From the NCBI GenBank assembly GCA_022841745.1, contig JALHQW010000012.1, positions 101,282 to 165,281 on the forward strand: a stretch of 64,000 nt of DNA. Direction: 5' to 3'. A program made the translations under genes and the position numbers. Numbering within the stretch: position 1 is the stretch's first letter; each line of letters starts with the position of its first letter. The stretch is from Saprospiraceae bacterium. GTDB taxonomy: Bacteria > Bacteroidota > Bacteroidia > Chitinophagales > Saprospiraceae. Shown piece after piece: positions 11,301 through 18,980 of this stretch. Below the pieces are notes generated by a model. That model ran no database searches and had not been told where the DNA came from. It worked only from the letters and a program-made list of their open reading frames with translations.

Positions 11301-11303
11301 CAT
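5397..11303 (-). CDS. Giant multidomain cell-surface protein with T9SS type A sorting domain
   Basis: About 1968 residues from the ATG at 11303, which begins the signal peptide MKNATLIFVFLLFVSLVAAQ. In order: a propeller-like region with repeated GGT/GG-D-W-K motifs (about 30-410), two PPC-like beta domains (about 420-690), a run of about six Cys-rich ~90-residue modules each ending in a Y-x-ICCRT-x-YLC-type strand, three PKD-like domains, two cohesin-like domains separated by a carboxypeptidase-regulatory/dockerin-like part, one SprB repeat (TAPYTYNWSNGQTGQTATGL), and a T9SS C-terminal domain (IFPNPTSGMFKVDL...MYLLKI). A probable secreted adhesin or scaffold. The bipartite element copy C is just upstream. 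Confidence 0.88.
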   Translation of the reverse strand: MKNATLIFVFLLFVSLVAAQTGPSFQWNDSYGGTQNDQAKTFLQTSDGGYLMVGFTQSNNGDVTGYLGGMSDGWIVKTNSSGAIQWQKTYGSSANYFGDKVSGAVEVSDGYVLVGELATESDKARIIKVNKSTGATIWNKEILNISEASSIVTTPTGFMVGGQASSAGFGVIVKMDNNGNEVSRRSNYTNGIWGFYARVEKSGSNYLLLGRTDNGPACGEIGYTDVWCAQLDINLNVIWSKQYGSFRSDDFGRDIVAAPDGTIYILGHSRDYCPFNISPWGPLSVGLGDWLLKLNASGTALDAEIVSSDLSDYTLDFYGLGLSCDNRPVICGRYSNFWASSDGISVRKFDSDLNLVWDSSYGFGFYSAYGTDILKTADNGYAVIGGGEAGAGFDNFNLYKIAPDPGCGSTNFCANATTVTCGTFLQNQTTVGGGNNISSYPCVAGATFQGPEKVYKITVNQPSDLQIGLEILTSGLDLDLFLLSDNCNTVTCLASSTSTNSASNLEAIVHPVSAGTYYIVVDGQFATSQGNFNIDFFCNELNCSSIAQELTCDVPFSHSTNFAQSNVSIYRKPANNNQMNISNSGPERIHRFNLPSPTTVMVTLTNLTTNLELFLLSACDKDQCIEWSTNAGTSSETIQVSLPAGIYYVVVDGYNNQVGNYTLTVDWNCCPPTPVYNFSCGTIAYSAVSNSLQYNFTASGQAMAPGQTWRVNGQNVSNATNTTFNYTFPSAGNYDVCFPIIGANGCVEYCCRKFCIEPPVNCEGSILYSFNGNQMVFNLQNASQYTNISWAWDDAPNTVIGNTGQVNWTIPSQCVPRTISVKYYNPVTGCWKICCRTVYLCNPFTCYDFTYNYLSSSNSYQFDLNFNGATNISWTVDDHPGGALALGTGEISQPYPIPSPCGERTITVRYFNPGSGCWYICCRTIYLCSPFNCGTIAPPVYVTGQGYQFTLSSGNYQNIAWQVDQTGQSLGNGFTSQPLPVPSPSNCGPRDISVRYYDLNSNCWFICCIRVYLCDPTICSGTITPTFGQGGNTTLQVNSTFQQVTWFNGTNQIGTGNQTTVVLPPGSAQTIYVRYYDQSSGCYYYCCKTLDIPVDCILNPAFTFSVSGSTVSFFNQSNGTPSPNSYSWNFGGIGASTQQNPTFTFPSPGSYNCCLTVSNGCTTSPPICSTIVIACPPPTASFSFTQNNGMVSFTSATTGNPTVYAWTFGNAGSSTQPNPTQPLPPGTYNCCLTVTNSCGSSTQFCLPVTVCQPPTASFTFTQNSGTVSFTSATTGNPTAYAWTFGNAGSSSQPNPTQPLPPGTYNCCLTVTNSCGSSQQYCEDVVVPVTVPAQFIPQFNLDDDVCGAQGQLLEVPIRVSNFTNVSTFQFSVKLGNTNVGQLVEIVPVNLPGFPLTTDDNSTTGSMLWSDGNPLSLPNNTIIAMLKIQVAGNSGASSPISFENIPTAIYAQIKYNGADTDVNPTMTGGSACVLSTVQLCGKITREDNAGIGNVTVTLTGGSSPQTTTTDAQGNYCFQNVSAGGNYVVTPKKDINYLNGVNGGDLVKIQRHILGLEPLNSPHKLIAANTKPTSATNPINGGDLVDIQRLILGIITDFPDVESWRFVPKTFSFPNPQNPFASAFPESISLNGVSANTANLDFTAAKMGDVTNNANTNQFGDTGGDKSGERSNSDVGLYLTNASVEAGETVEISLGVTNFQDMLAMQYSLGWDASKLEFQEIVGMNGNISLQPTNFNVNDATGSLAFVWFSGEPKSLADSSYLFTLRFKAIGNVGQNATMNFTDNPTAPYFENIDGELQAVTLGGSVNILFPCSTSGPSVVNLTDNGDGSVTATVEGGTAPYTYNWSNGQTGQTATGLAPGTYTVSVTDANGCGTSGSLGIVSSSLEIGSVKNLAIFPNPTSGMFKVDLEMESIENVRIELLDAAGRQLETFHTTTTGGQFSFDASARPNGMYLLKISVGGSSMTRRIVVIH
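7380..7790 (-). repeat. Near-identical tandem PKD-module repeats inside the giant gene
   Basis: Two modules of about 210 bases (around 7380-7560 and 7600-7780) encode almost the same PKD-like domain, each with the A-W-TFGNAGSS-QPNP core. Synonymous differences are few, which suggests recent duplication or conversion. Confidence 0.75.
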
Positions 11304-11367
11304 TGGAGAAAAGTTTTGATTAATGGAAAAGGACCGAAGGCCATTCATATTGACCTTCGGGTTGGTC

Positions 11368-11397
11368 TATGTTCCATGCTTCGGGGGGCTGTTATCA
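11368..11397 (-). promoter_or_regulatory. Bipartite upstream element, copy C
   Basis: Minus strand TGATAACA-N14-GGAACATA, 65 bases upstream of the ATG (11303) of the giant T9SS protein. Confidence 0.6.
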
Positions 11398-11581
11398 GTT
11401 TGCGGGATTTTTTTTGGAAAAGATGCCGAGGAGGGGGAGGGAGAGTTGGAGTAGGGCAACGCTGACAACTCTTGGGAGGGATGGCTATTTTCTGCCAGTA
11501 ATGAAAAAATGGTATTGAGTGCTTGGGATTTTTGGGCGGTGGGGTATCTTTCGGCTTTGTTAACCTTTAAAATTCAGACCT

Positions 11582-14575
11582 ATGAAAAACTGTTTGATTG
11601 GCTTGTTTTTGTGTTTGCCGTTTCATCTAAATGCTCAATTATCGGAATTGCCGAGACCTGATATTTCTAATGAAATACTGAGAGCTATTGATTCCATTGA
11701 TCAATCATTGCCCATAGTCAATCAAGTAGAAATCCCTGCGGACATAGAGAAAATAGAAAGAAATTTAGATAGCATCTACAATTTGATTTTCATTTATGCA
11801 TCAAGAGGGGATATAGTCGGTTCACGAAATGCTGGCATAAGCGGGCTTCATTATGCGAGGACTAACTTTCCCAGGATTGACGCCCATTGTGCAAATGCTT
11901 GGGGAAAATTAGCCGGAGCTTATTATTATTTCGAAGATGTTGGTATGGCATTGGGTGCGGCATTTAAAGCAGCAAAAATGCAGGAGGAACTCATTGGGTT
12001 GGAGGCTCGTGACTACTTATCTAGCCTTCGTAGGATAGGAGTAATTTATGAAAGTTTGGGAGATATGGCACGTAGCATCCCATTTTATGAGGCAGCCGTG
12101 CGAGGATTTAGAAAGACTTTGGGCGAGTCAAACCTAACATACATTGGCAACCTGTGTGAATTGGCACGTGTTTATCACCAAGCTGGGAAATTTGAAATTT
12201 CAGAGAAAACATTTTTGGAAGGTTTGAAGTTAGAGGAAAAAGCCGATGGAAAATCACGCTCTTATGGATTACATGTGCTGGGGCTGGGCAACCTTTACGC
12301 AACACTTGGCCAATTCGAAAAAGCCGAAAAATATTTGCTTATAGCTCAAGAAGTTTTAGACAGCAACCAAATAGACAAATACGATAATTCTTATGTTTGG
12401 CCTAGGATACATCGTGCTGAACTTCACTTTGCAGCACTCAATTATGGAGAAGCCAAAATAATTCTCGACAAATTATGCCATTTGCTATCGCCAAGAAGAG
12501 ACGAACAGGAGAATCTGGTTTATGCCACAGTCGCAACACTTGCAGGAAGACTATATACTGCACTGGAAAGTTACCAAGAAGCTGAAAAACTGCTATCCGA
12601 CGCACTTGAAATCCGGGAAAAGCGGATGGTCGAAAACCACTACCTCTACGCCGAGACATTATCAGCCATGGCCTACTTGCGAACTGCCGAGGGAAATTAT
12701 GATGAGGCCGTTAGTTTGAACGAAAAAGTGGTAAAAATACAAAAGAACCTTTTTGGCGAATGCAATCCCAATACGCTATCTGGAAAATTTGAACTAGGGA
12801 GGTTGTATATCCTGAAGGGTGCCAATGAAACTGGAAGCAAATTATTAGAAAATGCCAGCCAATGCCTAAATGATATTTTATTTAAAGGGGCTGATTTTTT
12901 GACGGAGTCCGAACTCATGGTTTTTTGGCAGAATTTTTCAAAATACACTGATTTTTATTTTTCCCTACCTTTTACTTTTGAAACATCTCATCAGGGCTTG
13001 GCTGGCTCCATTTACAATGATGTACTCTCGCACAAGGGCATAGCGGCAGAGACAAAAAAAACAATACTTCAATCAATTGCCTCAGAAGGGGGCAGTGTTT
13101 TGGCAACCTATCAGGCGCTCACTGACAAAAACAAGCAGTTGGCCAAGCATTATTTTAACAACAATGGAGTCGAGGCAGAGGTTTCCAAACTACAAGTTGA
13201 GGCAGACAGCCTTGAGCGTGTTCTTGTCAAGCATTCTGCCACATTTGCAAAGACACACCGCATGGCAAAATGGCCCAATATCGCTGCCAACCTGAAATCC
13301 GATGAAGCCACAATAGAATTCATACATTTCACTTACCACAACCCTGAACCAACCGATTCTACTTTATACGCAGCCATAGTTTTGCGACCAGGATGGAAAA
13401 CGCCAAAGTTGGTTTACCTCTGTGAGCACAATGAACTCGAAAGTTTATTTGTTGCAGATGATGCCATTACCGCTGCAGCTAAACTCTATGACCACACAAG
13501 CAAGAGAGGAGTTTCACCTGGTGGCAATACCATTGCTCCCCAGCTTTATCATTTGTTGTGGGCACCCCTTGATAGCCTATTAAAAGATGTTGAAACCATA
13601 TATTATGCGCCCTCAGGTTTTTTGCACCGAATTGCGTTTGATGCTATTCTCACTGGAAAAAAAGAGGAGGTGTTGGCCGACCGTTTTAAGCTATACCAAC
13701 TTTTTAGCACTAGAAATTTAGCCATAAACGCAATTGCACCAAAAACAGCAAACCTAAATACAGCCATGTTATTTGGCGGTATCAGCTATGATGATTTGAA
13801 TCACGTACCATTGGCAGCGGTAAATATCAACGATGCAACTAACGAAATGGCTTTTATAGATTATAGTAGCCGAGTGCTGCCCCCGACCCGCAGCCACCGT
13901 GGCGACGGCTGGTCGTACCTGCCCGGCACCAAACAGGAGGTGGACAGGCTCTCCAAGCTGCTGGCCAAGCAAGGCTACGGCACGTCCACCTTCACCGATA
14001 CTGTGGCCACAGAGGAGCGGTTCAAGCAGCTAGGCGTGGGCAGCCCCTCGCCCGCCATCCTGCACATCGCCACCCACGGCTTCTTCTTCCCCGACCCTGC
14101 TTTGAAAAAATCGCAGGGCATGGACTTCGGCGGCAGCACCTCCATCCCGCTCTCCGAGCACCCGCTGATGCGCTCCGGCCTCTTGCTCGCCGGTGCCAAC
14201 AAGGCGTGGAAGGAGGGAAAGCCCTTCCCCGGTCGGGAGGACGGCATCCTGACCGCCTACGAGATAGCACAGGTGAACCTGACCGGAACGAAGCTGGCCG
14301 TGCTCTCCGCCTGCGAGACGGGCCTCGGCGACATCCAAGGCTCGGAAGGCGTGATGGGCCTCCAGCGCTCGCTGAAGATGGCGGGCGTGGAGAAGCTCAT
14401 CGTCAGCCTCTGGGCCGTGCCGGACAAGGAATCAGCGGTGTTCATGGAGATGTTCTACACCAAATGGCTGGCCGAGGGCAAGGAGATTAGGGACGCTTTT
14501 TACGAGACGCAAAGATGGATGCGCAAGCGGTACAAGAACCCGCTGGTTTGGGCGGGGTTTGTGCTGGTGGAGTGA
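11582..14575 (+). CDS. Exported TPR-CHAT caspase-like protein
   Basis: 997 residues. Signal peptide MKNCLIGLFLCLPFHLNAQ, then tetratricopeptide repeats (about 60-430), a linker, and a CHAT (caspase HetF associated with TPRs) domain over the last ~330 residues. Catalytic His is in LHIATHGFFF and catalytic Cys in VLSACETG. The gene changes composition abruptly near base 13,880: the TPR part is AT-rich, the CHAT core is clearly GC-rich. A second, broken copy of the last ~100 codons lies at 17987-18289. Upstream GTTAACCTTTAAA resembles a Bacteroidota -7 promoter element. The substrate is unknown. Confidence 0.9.
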   Translation: MKNCLIGLFLCLPFHLNAQLSELPRPDISNEILRAIDSIDQSLPIVNQVEIPADIEKIERNLDSIYNLIFIYASRGDIVGSRNAGISGLHYARTNFPRIDAHCANAWGKLAGAYYYFEDVGMALGAAFKAAKMQEELIGLEARDYLSSLRRIGVIYESLGDMARSIPFYEAAVRGFRKTLGESNLTYIGNLCELARVYHQAGKFEISEKTFLEGLKLEEKADGKSRSYGLHVLGLGNLYATLGQFEKAEKYLLIAQEVLDSNQIDKYDNSYVWPRIHRAELHFAALNYGEAKIILDKLCHLLSPRRDEQENLVYATVATLAGRLYTALESYQEAEKLLSDALEIREKRMVENHYLYAETLSAMAYLRTAEGNYDEAVSLNEKVVKIQKNLFGECNPNTLSGKFELGRLYILKGANETGSKLLENASQCLNDILFKGADFLTESELMVFWQNFSKYTDFYFSLPFTFETSHQGLAGSIYNDVLSHKGIAAETKKTILQSIASEGGSVLATYQALTDKNKQLAKHYFNNNGVEAEVSKLQVEADSLERVLVKHSATFAKTHRMAKWPNIAANLKSDEATIEFIHFTYHNPEPTDSTLYAAIVLRPGWKTPKLVYLCEHNELESLFVADDAITAAAKLYDHTSKRGVSPGGNTIAPQLYHLLWAPLDSLLKDVETIYYAPSGFLHRIAFDAILTGKKEEVLADRFKLYQLFSTRNLAINAIAPKTANLNTAMLFGGISYDDLNHVPLAAVNINDATNEMAFIDYSSRVLPPTRSHRGDGWSYLPGTKQEVDRLSKLLAKQGYGTSTFTDTVATEERFKQLGVGSPSPAILHIATHGFFFPDPALKKSQGMDFGGSTSIPLSEHPLMRSGLLLAGANKAWKEGKPFPGREDGILTAYEIAQVNLTGTKLAVLSACETGLGDIQGSEGVMGLQRSLKMAGVEKLIVSLWAVPDKESAVFMEMFYTKWLAEGKEIRDAFYETQRWMRKRYKNPLVWAGFVLVE

Positions 14576-14580
14576 ATAAA

Positions 14581-14615
14581 AAAGGGCGGCCTGTTAGTAC
14601 AAGCCGCCCTTCTTA
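14581..14615. terminator. Bidirectional terminator between convergent genes
   Basis: Stem AAGGGCGGC (14582-14590) with GCCGCCCTT (14603-14611), flanked by A and T runs. It separates the TPR-CHAT gene from the convergent papain-like gene. Confidence 0.85.
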
Positions 14616-14629
14616 ATGCAAGGGGTATA

Positions 14630-15823
14630 TCATTCGCCCACCAGTTTTAGATCCCACTGGTTACTTTTATCAATTATCTTGTAGTTATGGCTATGCCCCA
14701 GGGCATAATTTCCGTCCCATTTGCAGTCCCAAGCACCGTTTGTCCAGATGCACTCCCAGAGATAGCAGCTATTGCTGGCCAGGTAGGCGGGCATCTCAAT
14801 TGTTTGTCCTGAGTGAATCAACACCGATGTGCCATTCAAGTTGAAAGTGACATCACCACAGGCTGAGGTGTTGCGGATTTTGATTTTACCAGGGAATATG
14901 GGGATGGTAACGTACAACTCTTTGGCAATGGAGGGAAACAGTGAGTAAGAGATGTAGAAAAAACCCTGGTCGTGCGTCCAGTTACCCCATGAATTTTGGA
15001 CAATTAGTCGTTGGTTGGAGTCATCATAACCAACGATAGTTACAGCATGGCCACCTTGATTGTCAGCAGATTTGCTCACATAGGTGTAGGGATAGTTAAA
15101 GGTCTGGTTGATGAAGTTGTTGTTCACGTCAAAAGCCAACATCACTGGGTAGCCCAAATTCAATAGGTTTTTAACGGCACTGACGGTTTTGGCCACCGTA
15201 TTCCAAGAAGCGATTTTGCCAATGGCTCCCTGTGAAATCTGGGTGGAATTTGGCTGAGTAGAACAGCCGTTGGCATCGCTGTAAGGCATTTGCGACCAAG
15301 AGCATACACCTTTGGTTTTCATAAAATTAAAAACATTGCCCAAATATGCGCCAGCTACGTTGCAGGCACCTGGGGCTTTGGTTGAGTTGTAGATGTACTC
15401 TGGGCTTCTAAGTGCCTGCTCATTTGTATAGCTCCAATTGTTGAACACACTGGCATAGTAGCTGCTGACGCAGTAGGCCGCCGCAAAAGCCGTACAAGAA
15501 CCTTCCCCTCCCTGACTGCGAACGGGGGGCGTATTCAGTTTTTTGTAGCCACTCCTTTCAGAAACTTCATCTCCTGCAATTGAACTGATTTCAGCAATAT
15601 CAACTTGGGGCAACGTTGAGTATTCCACTGAATCCATAAACAGAACACCTCCCAGTTTTAAGGAGTCAATATTGATTGATGCGTCCAATCCAGCTTCTTC
15701 AGCATCGGTTGTTATTTCATTTTGGGGTTTTTCTGCACTGCCGACACTTTCTTTTTGGCAAGAGATAAAGGCAAGGCTAAACATGGTGACCAAGGCGGTT
15801 AGTAAAAAATGATGCTTCTTCAT
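14630..15823 (-). CDS. Papain-like (C1A) cysteine protease lipoprotein
   Basis: 397 residues. A lipobox (LAFISC) ends the signal peptide, so it should be lipid-anchored. The catalytic Cys is in GGEGSCTAFAAAYC (about residue 112), the His in GGHAVTIVGYDD and the Asn in VQNSWGNW, the classic C1A order. The last ~80 residues form a separate beta-rich domain (from IKIRNTSACGD to DLKLVGE) that closely resembles the C-terminus of the astacin-like lipoprotein at 28384-29445. Bipartite element copy D is upstream. Confidence 0.9.
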   Translation of the reverse strand: MKKHHFLLTALVTMFSLAFISCQKESVGSAEKPQNEITTDAEEAGLDASINIDSLKLGGVLFMDSVEYSTLPQVDIAEISSIAGDEVSERSGYKKLNTPPVRSQGGEGSCTAFAAAYCVSSYYASVFNNWSYTNEQALRSPEYIYNSTKAPGACNVAGAYLGNVFNFMKTKGVCSWSQMPYSDANGCSTQPNSTQISQGAIGKIASWNTVAKTVSAVKNLLNLGYPVMLAFDVNNNFINQTFNYPYTYVSKSADNQGGHAVTIVGYDDSNQRLIVQNSWGNWTHDQGFFYISYSLFPSIAKELYVTIPIFPGKIKIRNTSACGDVTFNLNGTSVLIHSGQTIEMPAYLASNSCYLWECIWTNGAWDCKWDGNYALGHSHNYKIIDKSNQWDLKLVGE

Positions 15824-15947
15824 GATTAAAATATTGGTTCAATTAGCCTACTCTTCCGGTTTTCAGCATCCCCGCCGTACTCTTGAGGTCATTTAGCCTC
15901 GGATTTTCCGGTTGCTCCGCAAGCATCGTTATTGTTGCTTACGTTGG

Positions 15948-15977
15948 TATGTACCTGCACGGTTTGCCTTGTTATCA
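15948..15977 (-). promoter_or_regulatory. Bipartite upstream element, copy D
   Basis: Minus strand TGATAACA-N14-GGTACATA, about 125 bases upstream of the papain-like gene. The flanking GTAAGCAACAAT on the downstream side is shared with copies B and E. Confidence 0.6.
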
Positions 15978-16024
15978 ATTCCAAGAAAAAATTTTGAAAA
16001 CTATTTTGACTCCGGCGATTCTTT

Positions 16025-16306
16025 TCAAAACCAAATTTGAATCCGAATCAACTGCTTCTTTTTGAGCCTGAAACATGCCCGTGCCTTATGGCCCATGAAT
16101 GGGATATTTAATTTTGAGATTACCTCCTTTATATTTAGCGAATTGCTGTTGTGGGAGTTTTTTGACAATCCAGCCATTGGCATTACTGCGCTAGTTGGCC
16201 AAACTGAAATAGAGACGCCACTAAGGTAAAACCCCGTTTTATGCTGCGCTTGGATGCCATTCATTACTGCAAAAACCGTAACCAAAAGCAATATCAACTT
16301 TTTCAT
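16025..16306 (-). CDS. Small secreted protein (uncertain)
   Basis: 93 residues with a convincing signal peptide (MKKLILLLVTVFAVMNGIQAQ) and a short mature part of no recognised family. The C-terminal third is basic and could be out-of-context extension after a lesion. It could be the remnant of a longer secreted protein. Confidence 0.4.
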   Translation of the reverse strand: MKKLILLLVTVFAVMNGIQAQHKTGFYLSGVSISVWPTSAVMPMAGLSKNSHNSNSLNIKEVISKLNIPFMGHKARACFRLKKKQLIRIQIWF

Positions 16307-16387
16307 GAATCAGGTTTATTTTATGGATATGTTCCTGATTTTAGGCTTATGTTATCTGACCGGGAAAAAATGGATTCTGGAAAATAA

Positions 16388-16611
16388 ACATGAATCATCC
16401 CGAATTTTGAGCGAAGCAGTGATTCAAAAAATGGCTTTTCGGTGGTTTTGCTAAGCGAAACCACCGAAAACCTATAAATAATATGGGCGGTGGCATCTAA
16501 GATGCCGCCGCCCATATTATTTATGGTTGTAATCGGCTGATTTTCCCCAGAAAATCAGCCGATTACAACCAATCTGATTGCCACCAATTGAAAATTCGGG
16601 ATGATTCATGT
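16388..16611. repeat. Composite palindromic element: terminal inverted repeats around three hairpins
   Basis: Perfect 21-bp inverted repeats at 16388-16408 and 16591-16611 enclose three back-to-back hairpins: 16436-16470 (16-bp arms, loop TAA), 16474-16524 (24-bp arms with one G-T pair, loop TAA) and 16525-16570 (21-bp perfect arms, loop CCCA). No gene lies inside. It may be a MITE-like element or a folding-based target or donor of a recombinase. Confidence 0.85.
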
Positions 16612-16649
16612 TTCAGCGTTAAATTTCACACCTGCTGTACGCTACGCAA

Positions 16650-16742
16650 ATAGGTCTTGTGCAAATGAACCTTTTAGAAACCCTTATAAACCTCATCAAC
16701 GCAGCTTGGTATTTGCACAAAACCTATTAGTGTGCAGTATAG
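16650..16742. repeat. Inverted pair of a 17-bp core, with second copy of the 32-bp repeat
   Basis: 16650-16666 is the reverse complement of 16711-16727 with one mismatch, and 16711-16742 matches the repeat at 3736-3767. No gene is seen between 16307 and 16799, which otherwise holds the composite palindrome. Confidence 0.55.
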
Positions 16743-16799
16743 GTTCCCCTTCAGGGGTCAGGGGCAATGCCACGAGGAAACCTTTAAACACACCCACTA

Positions 16800-17900
16800 T
16801 CATCTCCTGTCCCGCTCCCAATCCCAGAGGATTTTTTCCATGACCTCCGTTTCCTGCATGGATGGATATTTCCTTTGGTAGAAACTGATATTGTCCGTCA
16901 TTCGGCTTCGGTTGCCCATGAACATATTGAGCAGTTTCCCCTCCAGCTCCGAATTTCTGGATGAAACGCCCAATGTTTCTGGCACTGAACTTCGAAGCAT
17001 TTTTACATGGTTTGCTAACATCTGATAATCTCCGTCATCGAGATAGCCAAAACGAAGTGCTTTTCCATTTGGGGAATTGATTTTGTTTCTCCAATAGCCT
17101 TGAAGATAGATGTCGCCAAAACCCAGCACGAACATGCAAACATCGGTCATGCGCTCATTGTCCAATGTATCTGCTTTTCGAATACCCGAACTTTCGAGTA
17201 CATAGTGGCAAAGCTCATGGGCAAGAATGGAAAGGGATGACTGTTTGTCATACTTGTAAGCTTGGTCTATGGTAATCGTCACCCAACCTTCTCCATCCAC
17301 CTTAAATTGTCCAGCAGTGTTGATTGGCGTAAGGTCATAAACCACATATGGCGTAAGTAAAGGCACATTGAAAAGCGGTGCCACCCTGGCTGCATGGCGG
17401 AGCATCTTTGCCGCCGCTTCTTCGAGGCTCAAGGGCATGAGCTGCACATGATGCAAGATGAAATTCGTTTCAGCATGCGCTGGAGTGTCTTTCCATCCTT
17501 GCTGTATCAGCGCCAGCATCGTCTTTTTCAAAGGCGCTTGTGGATAGGTGGTTATCTTGTTAACGGAGCGGGTTACAGGTGATGCTGCCACGTTCGGTGC
17601 TTGGTGCAGAAAAGGCTGGTACCCATTGCCATGGATGGCCGAGGCTTGATTGGCTCGCCCAGCAGCGCCATTCTTGGCTGTCTGATTTTTATCATTCGCT
17701 GGGGCCAACGTTCTAAACTGCCCCCAGGTGAAAATGCGCTGCCAAAGCAGCTTGAGCAACAGCAGCCACCATAAAGGGTTGGCTGGTTCTTCCCAGTTGA
17801 TATAGTGGACTTCGCCGCAGGCACAGCCAAAAGCGATGCCCCGCCGGGAAGCACGATGGGCTTTGATGGTGCCGCAAGGGTATTGATGAACTTTGAACAT
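16800..17900 (-). CDS. Metallopeptidase-like protein with ImmA/IrrE-type HExxH
   Basis: 366 residues. The N-terminus carries two CxC/Cys pairs (YPCGT, FGCACG) that could bind a metal, then a hydrophobic stretch (ANPLWWLLLLKLLW). The active site is LAHELCHYVLESSG, followed by NERMTDVCMFVLGFG, where the Glu/Asp helix resembles the third zinc ligand in ImmA/IrrE-like and related gluzincins. The C-terminal ~100 residues are helical. Cytoplasmic or single-pass; the substrate is unknown. A degenerate copy of the bipartite element (17917-17946) is directly upstream. Confidence 0.65.
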   Translation of the reverse strand: MFKVHQYPCGTIKAHRASRRGIAFGCACGEVHYINWEEPANPLWWLLLLKLLWQRIFTWGQFRTLAPANDKNQTAKNGAAGRANQASAIHGNGYQPFLHQAPNVAASPVTRSVNKITTYPQAPLKKTMLALIQQGWKDTPAHAETNFILHHVQLMPLSLEEAAAKMLRHAARVAPLFNVPLLTPYVVYDLTPINTAGQFKVDGEGWVTITIDQAYKYDKQSSLSILAHELCHYVLESSGIRKADTLDNERMTDVCMFVLGFGDIYLQGYWRNKINSPNGKALRFGYLDDGDYQMLANHVKMLRSSVPETLGVSSRNSELEGKLLNMFMGNRSRMTDNISFYQRKYPSMQETEVMEKILWDWERDRR

Positions 17901-17916
17901 GGTGGCTATTTTTAGG

Positions 17917-17946
17917 TAAGTGCCAGATTTGAAAGCTTTGTTATCG
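17917..17946 (-). promoter_or_regulatory. Bipartite upstream element, degenerate copy F
   Basis: Minus strand CGATAACA-N14-GGCACTTA: the same 14-base spacing with 7/8 and 6/8 matches, just upstream of the gene starting at 17900. Confidence 0.35.
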
Positions 17947-17986
17947 TTTCGGTGAAAAAATCCGTGAATGCGATTAAACTGCTCAG

Positions 17987-18289
17987 ATGAGCCTCACAGA
18001 AATCCAACTGGCCGTGCTCTCCGCCTGCGAGACCGGCCTCGGCGATATACAAGGCTCGGAAGGTGTGATGGGCCTACAGCGCTCCCTGAAGATGGCGGGG
18101 GCAGAGAAGCTCATCGTCAGCCTATGGTCAGTTCCCGATAAGGAGTCGGCGGTGTTCATGGAGACGTTCTACACCAAATGGCTGGCGGAGGGCAAGGAAA
18201 TCCGGGATGCGTTTTACGAGACGCAGCAATGGATGCGGAAACGGTACTAAGACCCGTTTGTATAGGCGGGGTTTGTGCTGGTGGAGTAA
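17987..18289 (+). pseudogene. Detached C-terminal fragment of a CHAT domain
   Basis: Encodes the catalytic-Cys block VLSACETG through to AGFVLVE, about 90% identical in DNA to the end of the TPR-CHAT gene at 11582-14575. Two nonsense codons break it: TAA at 18248-18250 and TAG at 18263-18265, where the intact copy has Lys and Trp. No TPR or catalytic-His part precedes it. It is a partial duplication left by recombination, or a spent donor cassette. Confidence 0.85.
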
Positions 18290-18301
18290 TATGAAGGATT
18301 T

Positions 18302-18339
18302 TTATTGGGATGACTTTTTCCAAAAAGCCATCCCAATAA
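18302..18339. repeat. Long hairpin
   Basis: Arms 18302-18319 and 18322-18339 pair over 18 bp with one G-T pair and a two-base loop. It follows the CHAT remnant directly. No gene is supported between 18290 and 18644. Confidence 0.75.
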
Positions 18340-18586
18340 TATCCAGAGCAATTACTTATTTTTCAATACTTCATCTCCCATACCCGGCAGAACTTCCGAT
18401 TTGTCTCGTGCATAAGGGGGAAATTGTCCGTGCCGGATATCATCCCCCTGGAAAGGCACAGAGTAGTGCGTTTTTGAAAGGAAACTGGTCTTATCCTCGA
18501 CCTGTTTTTTCTCGGTGATGCCCGGGTGCAAGCCATCTGTTGCCTTAACGATGCAATTATAAACAGCATATTCTATAAAAGCTGTT

Positions 18587-18620
18587 AAGCCCGGAAGCTG
18601 AACAAATCAACTCCGGGCTT
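18587..18620 (-). terminator. Likely terminator of the small lipoprotein gene
   Basis: AAGCCCGGA (18587-18595) pairs with TCCGGGCTT (18612-18620), 25 bases past the stop of the gene at 18920-18645. The T tract is weak. Confidence 0.5.
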
Positions 18621-18644
18621 CACGAAATATCAATTATCATAACG

Positions 18645-18920
18645 TCACTGCTTTTTGAGCTTATAGGGAGACGAGGAACTTGTTGGAGAACGGCTAGTTT
18701 GGGTAGCTGGCTTATATGTAGGAGCTTCTTGAAAATTGATAACAGGAGTGGGTACCCTTTCGTTTGGGTCATATAGGTATCCGCTGCCATAATCAGTTGT
18801 CGGACTGCTATTATAAGGATACTGAGCTGCGACCTCCGCTAACATGGATAGTGTTTCACAAGATGCAAAAAGTGTAGTGGCAGCAATAAACATGGCTATT
18901 TTAAAGAATTTCTTTTTCAT
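18645..18920 (-). CDS. Small lipoprotein
   Basis: 91 residues: MKKKFFKIAMFIAATTLFASC is a clear lipoprotein signal with Cys at position 21. The mature part is rich in Pro, Ser, Thr and Tyr and low in complexity, with no known domain. It is 60 bases downstream of the lipoprotein gene at 19742-18981 on the same strand and may be co-transcribed with it. Confidence 0.65.
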   Translation of the reverse strand: MKKKFFKIAMFIAATTLFASCETLSMLAEVAAQYPYNSSPTTDYGSGYLYDPNERVPTPVINFQEAPTYKPATQTSRSPTSSSSPYKLKKQ

Positions 18921-18980
18921 GGCAAATCAATTGAATGGTTGAGAACTAGGATGAAGGTGGTTTTTGGGGCGTCCATAGGA

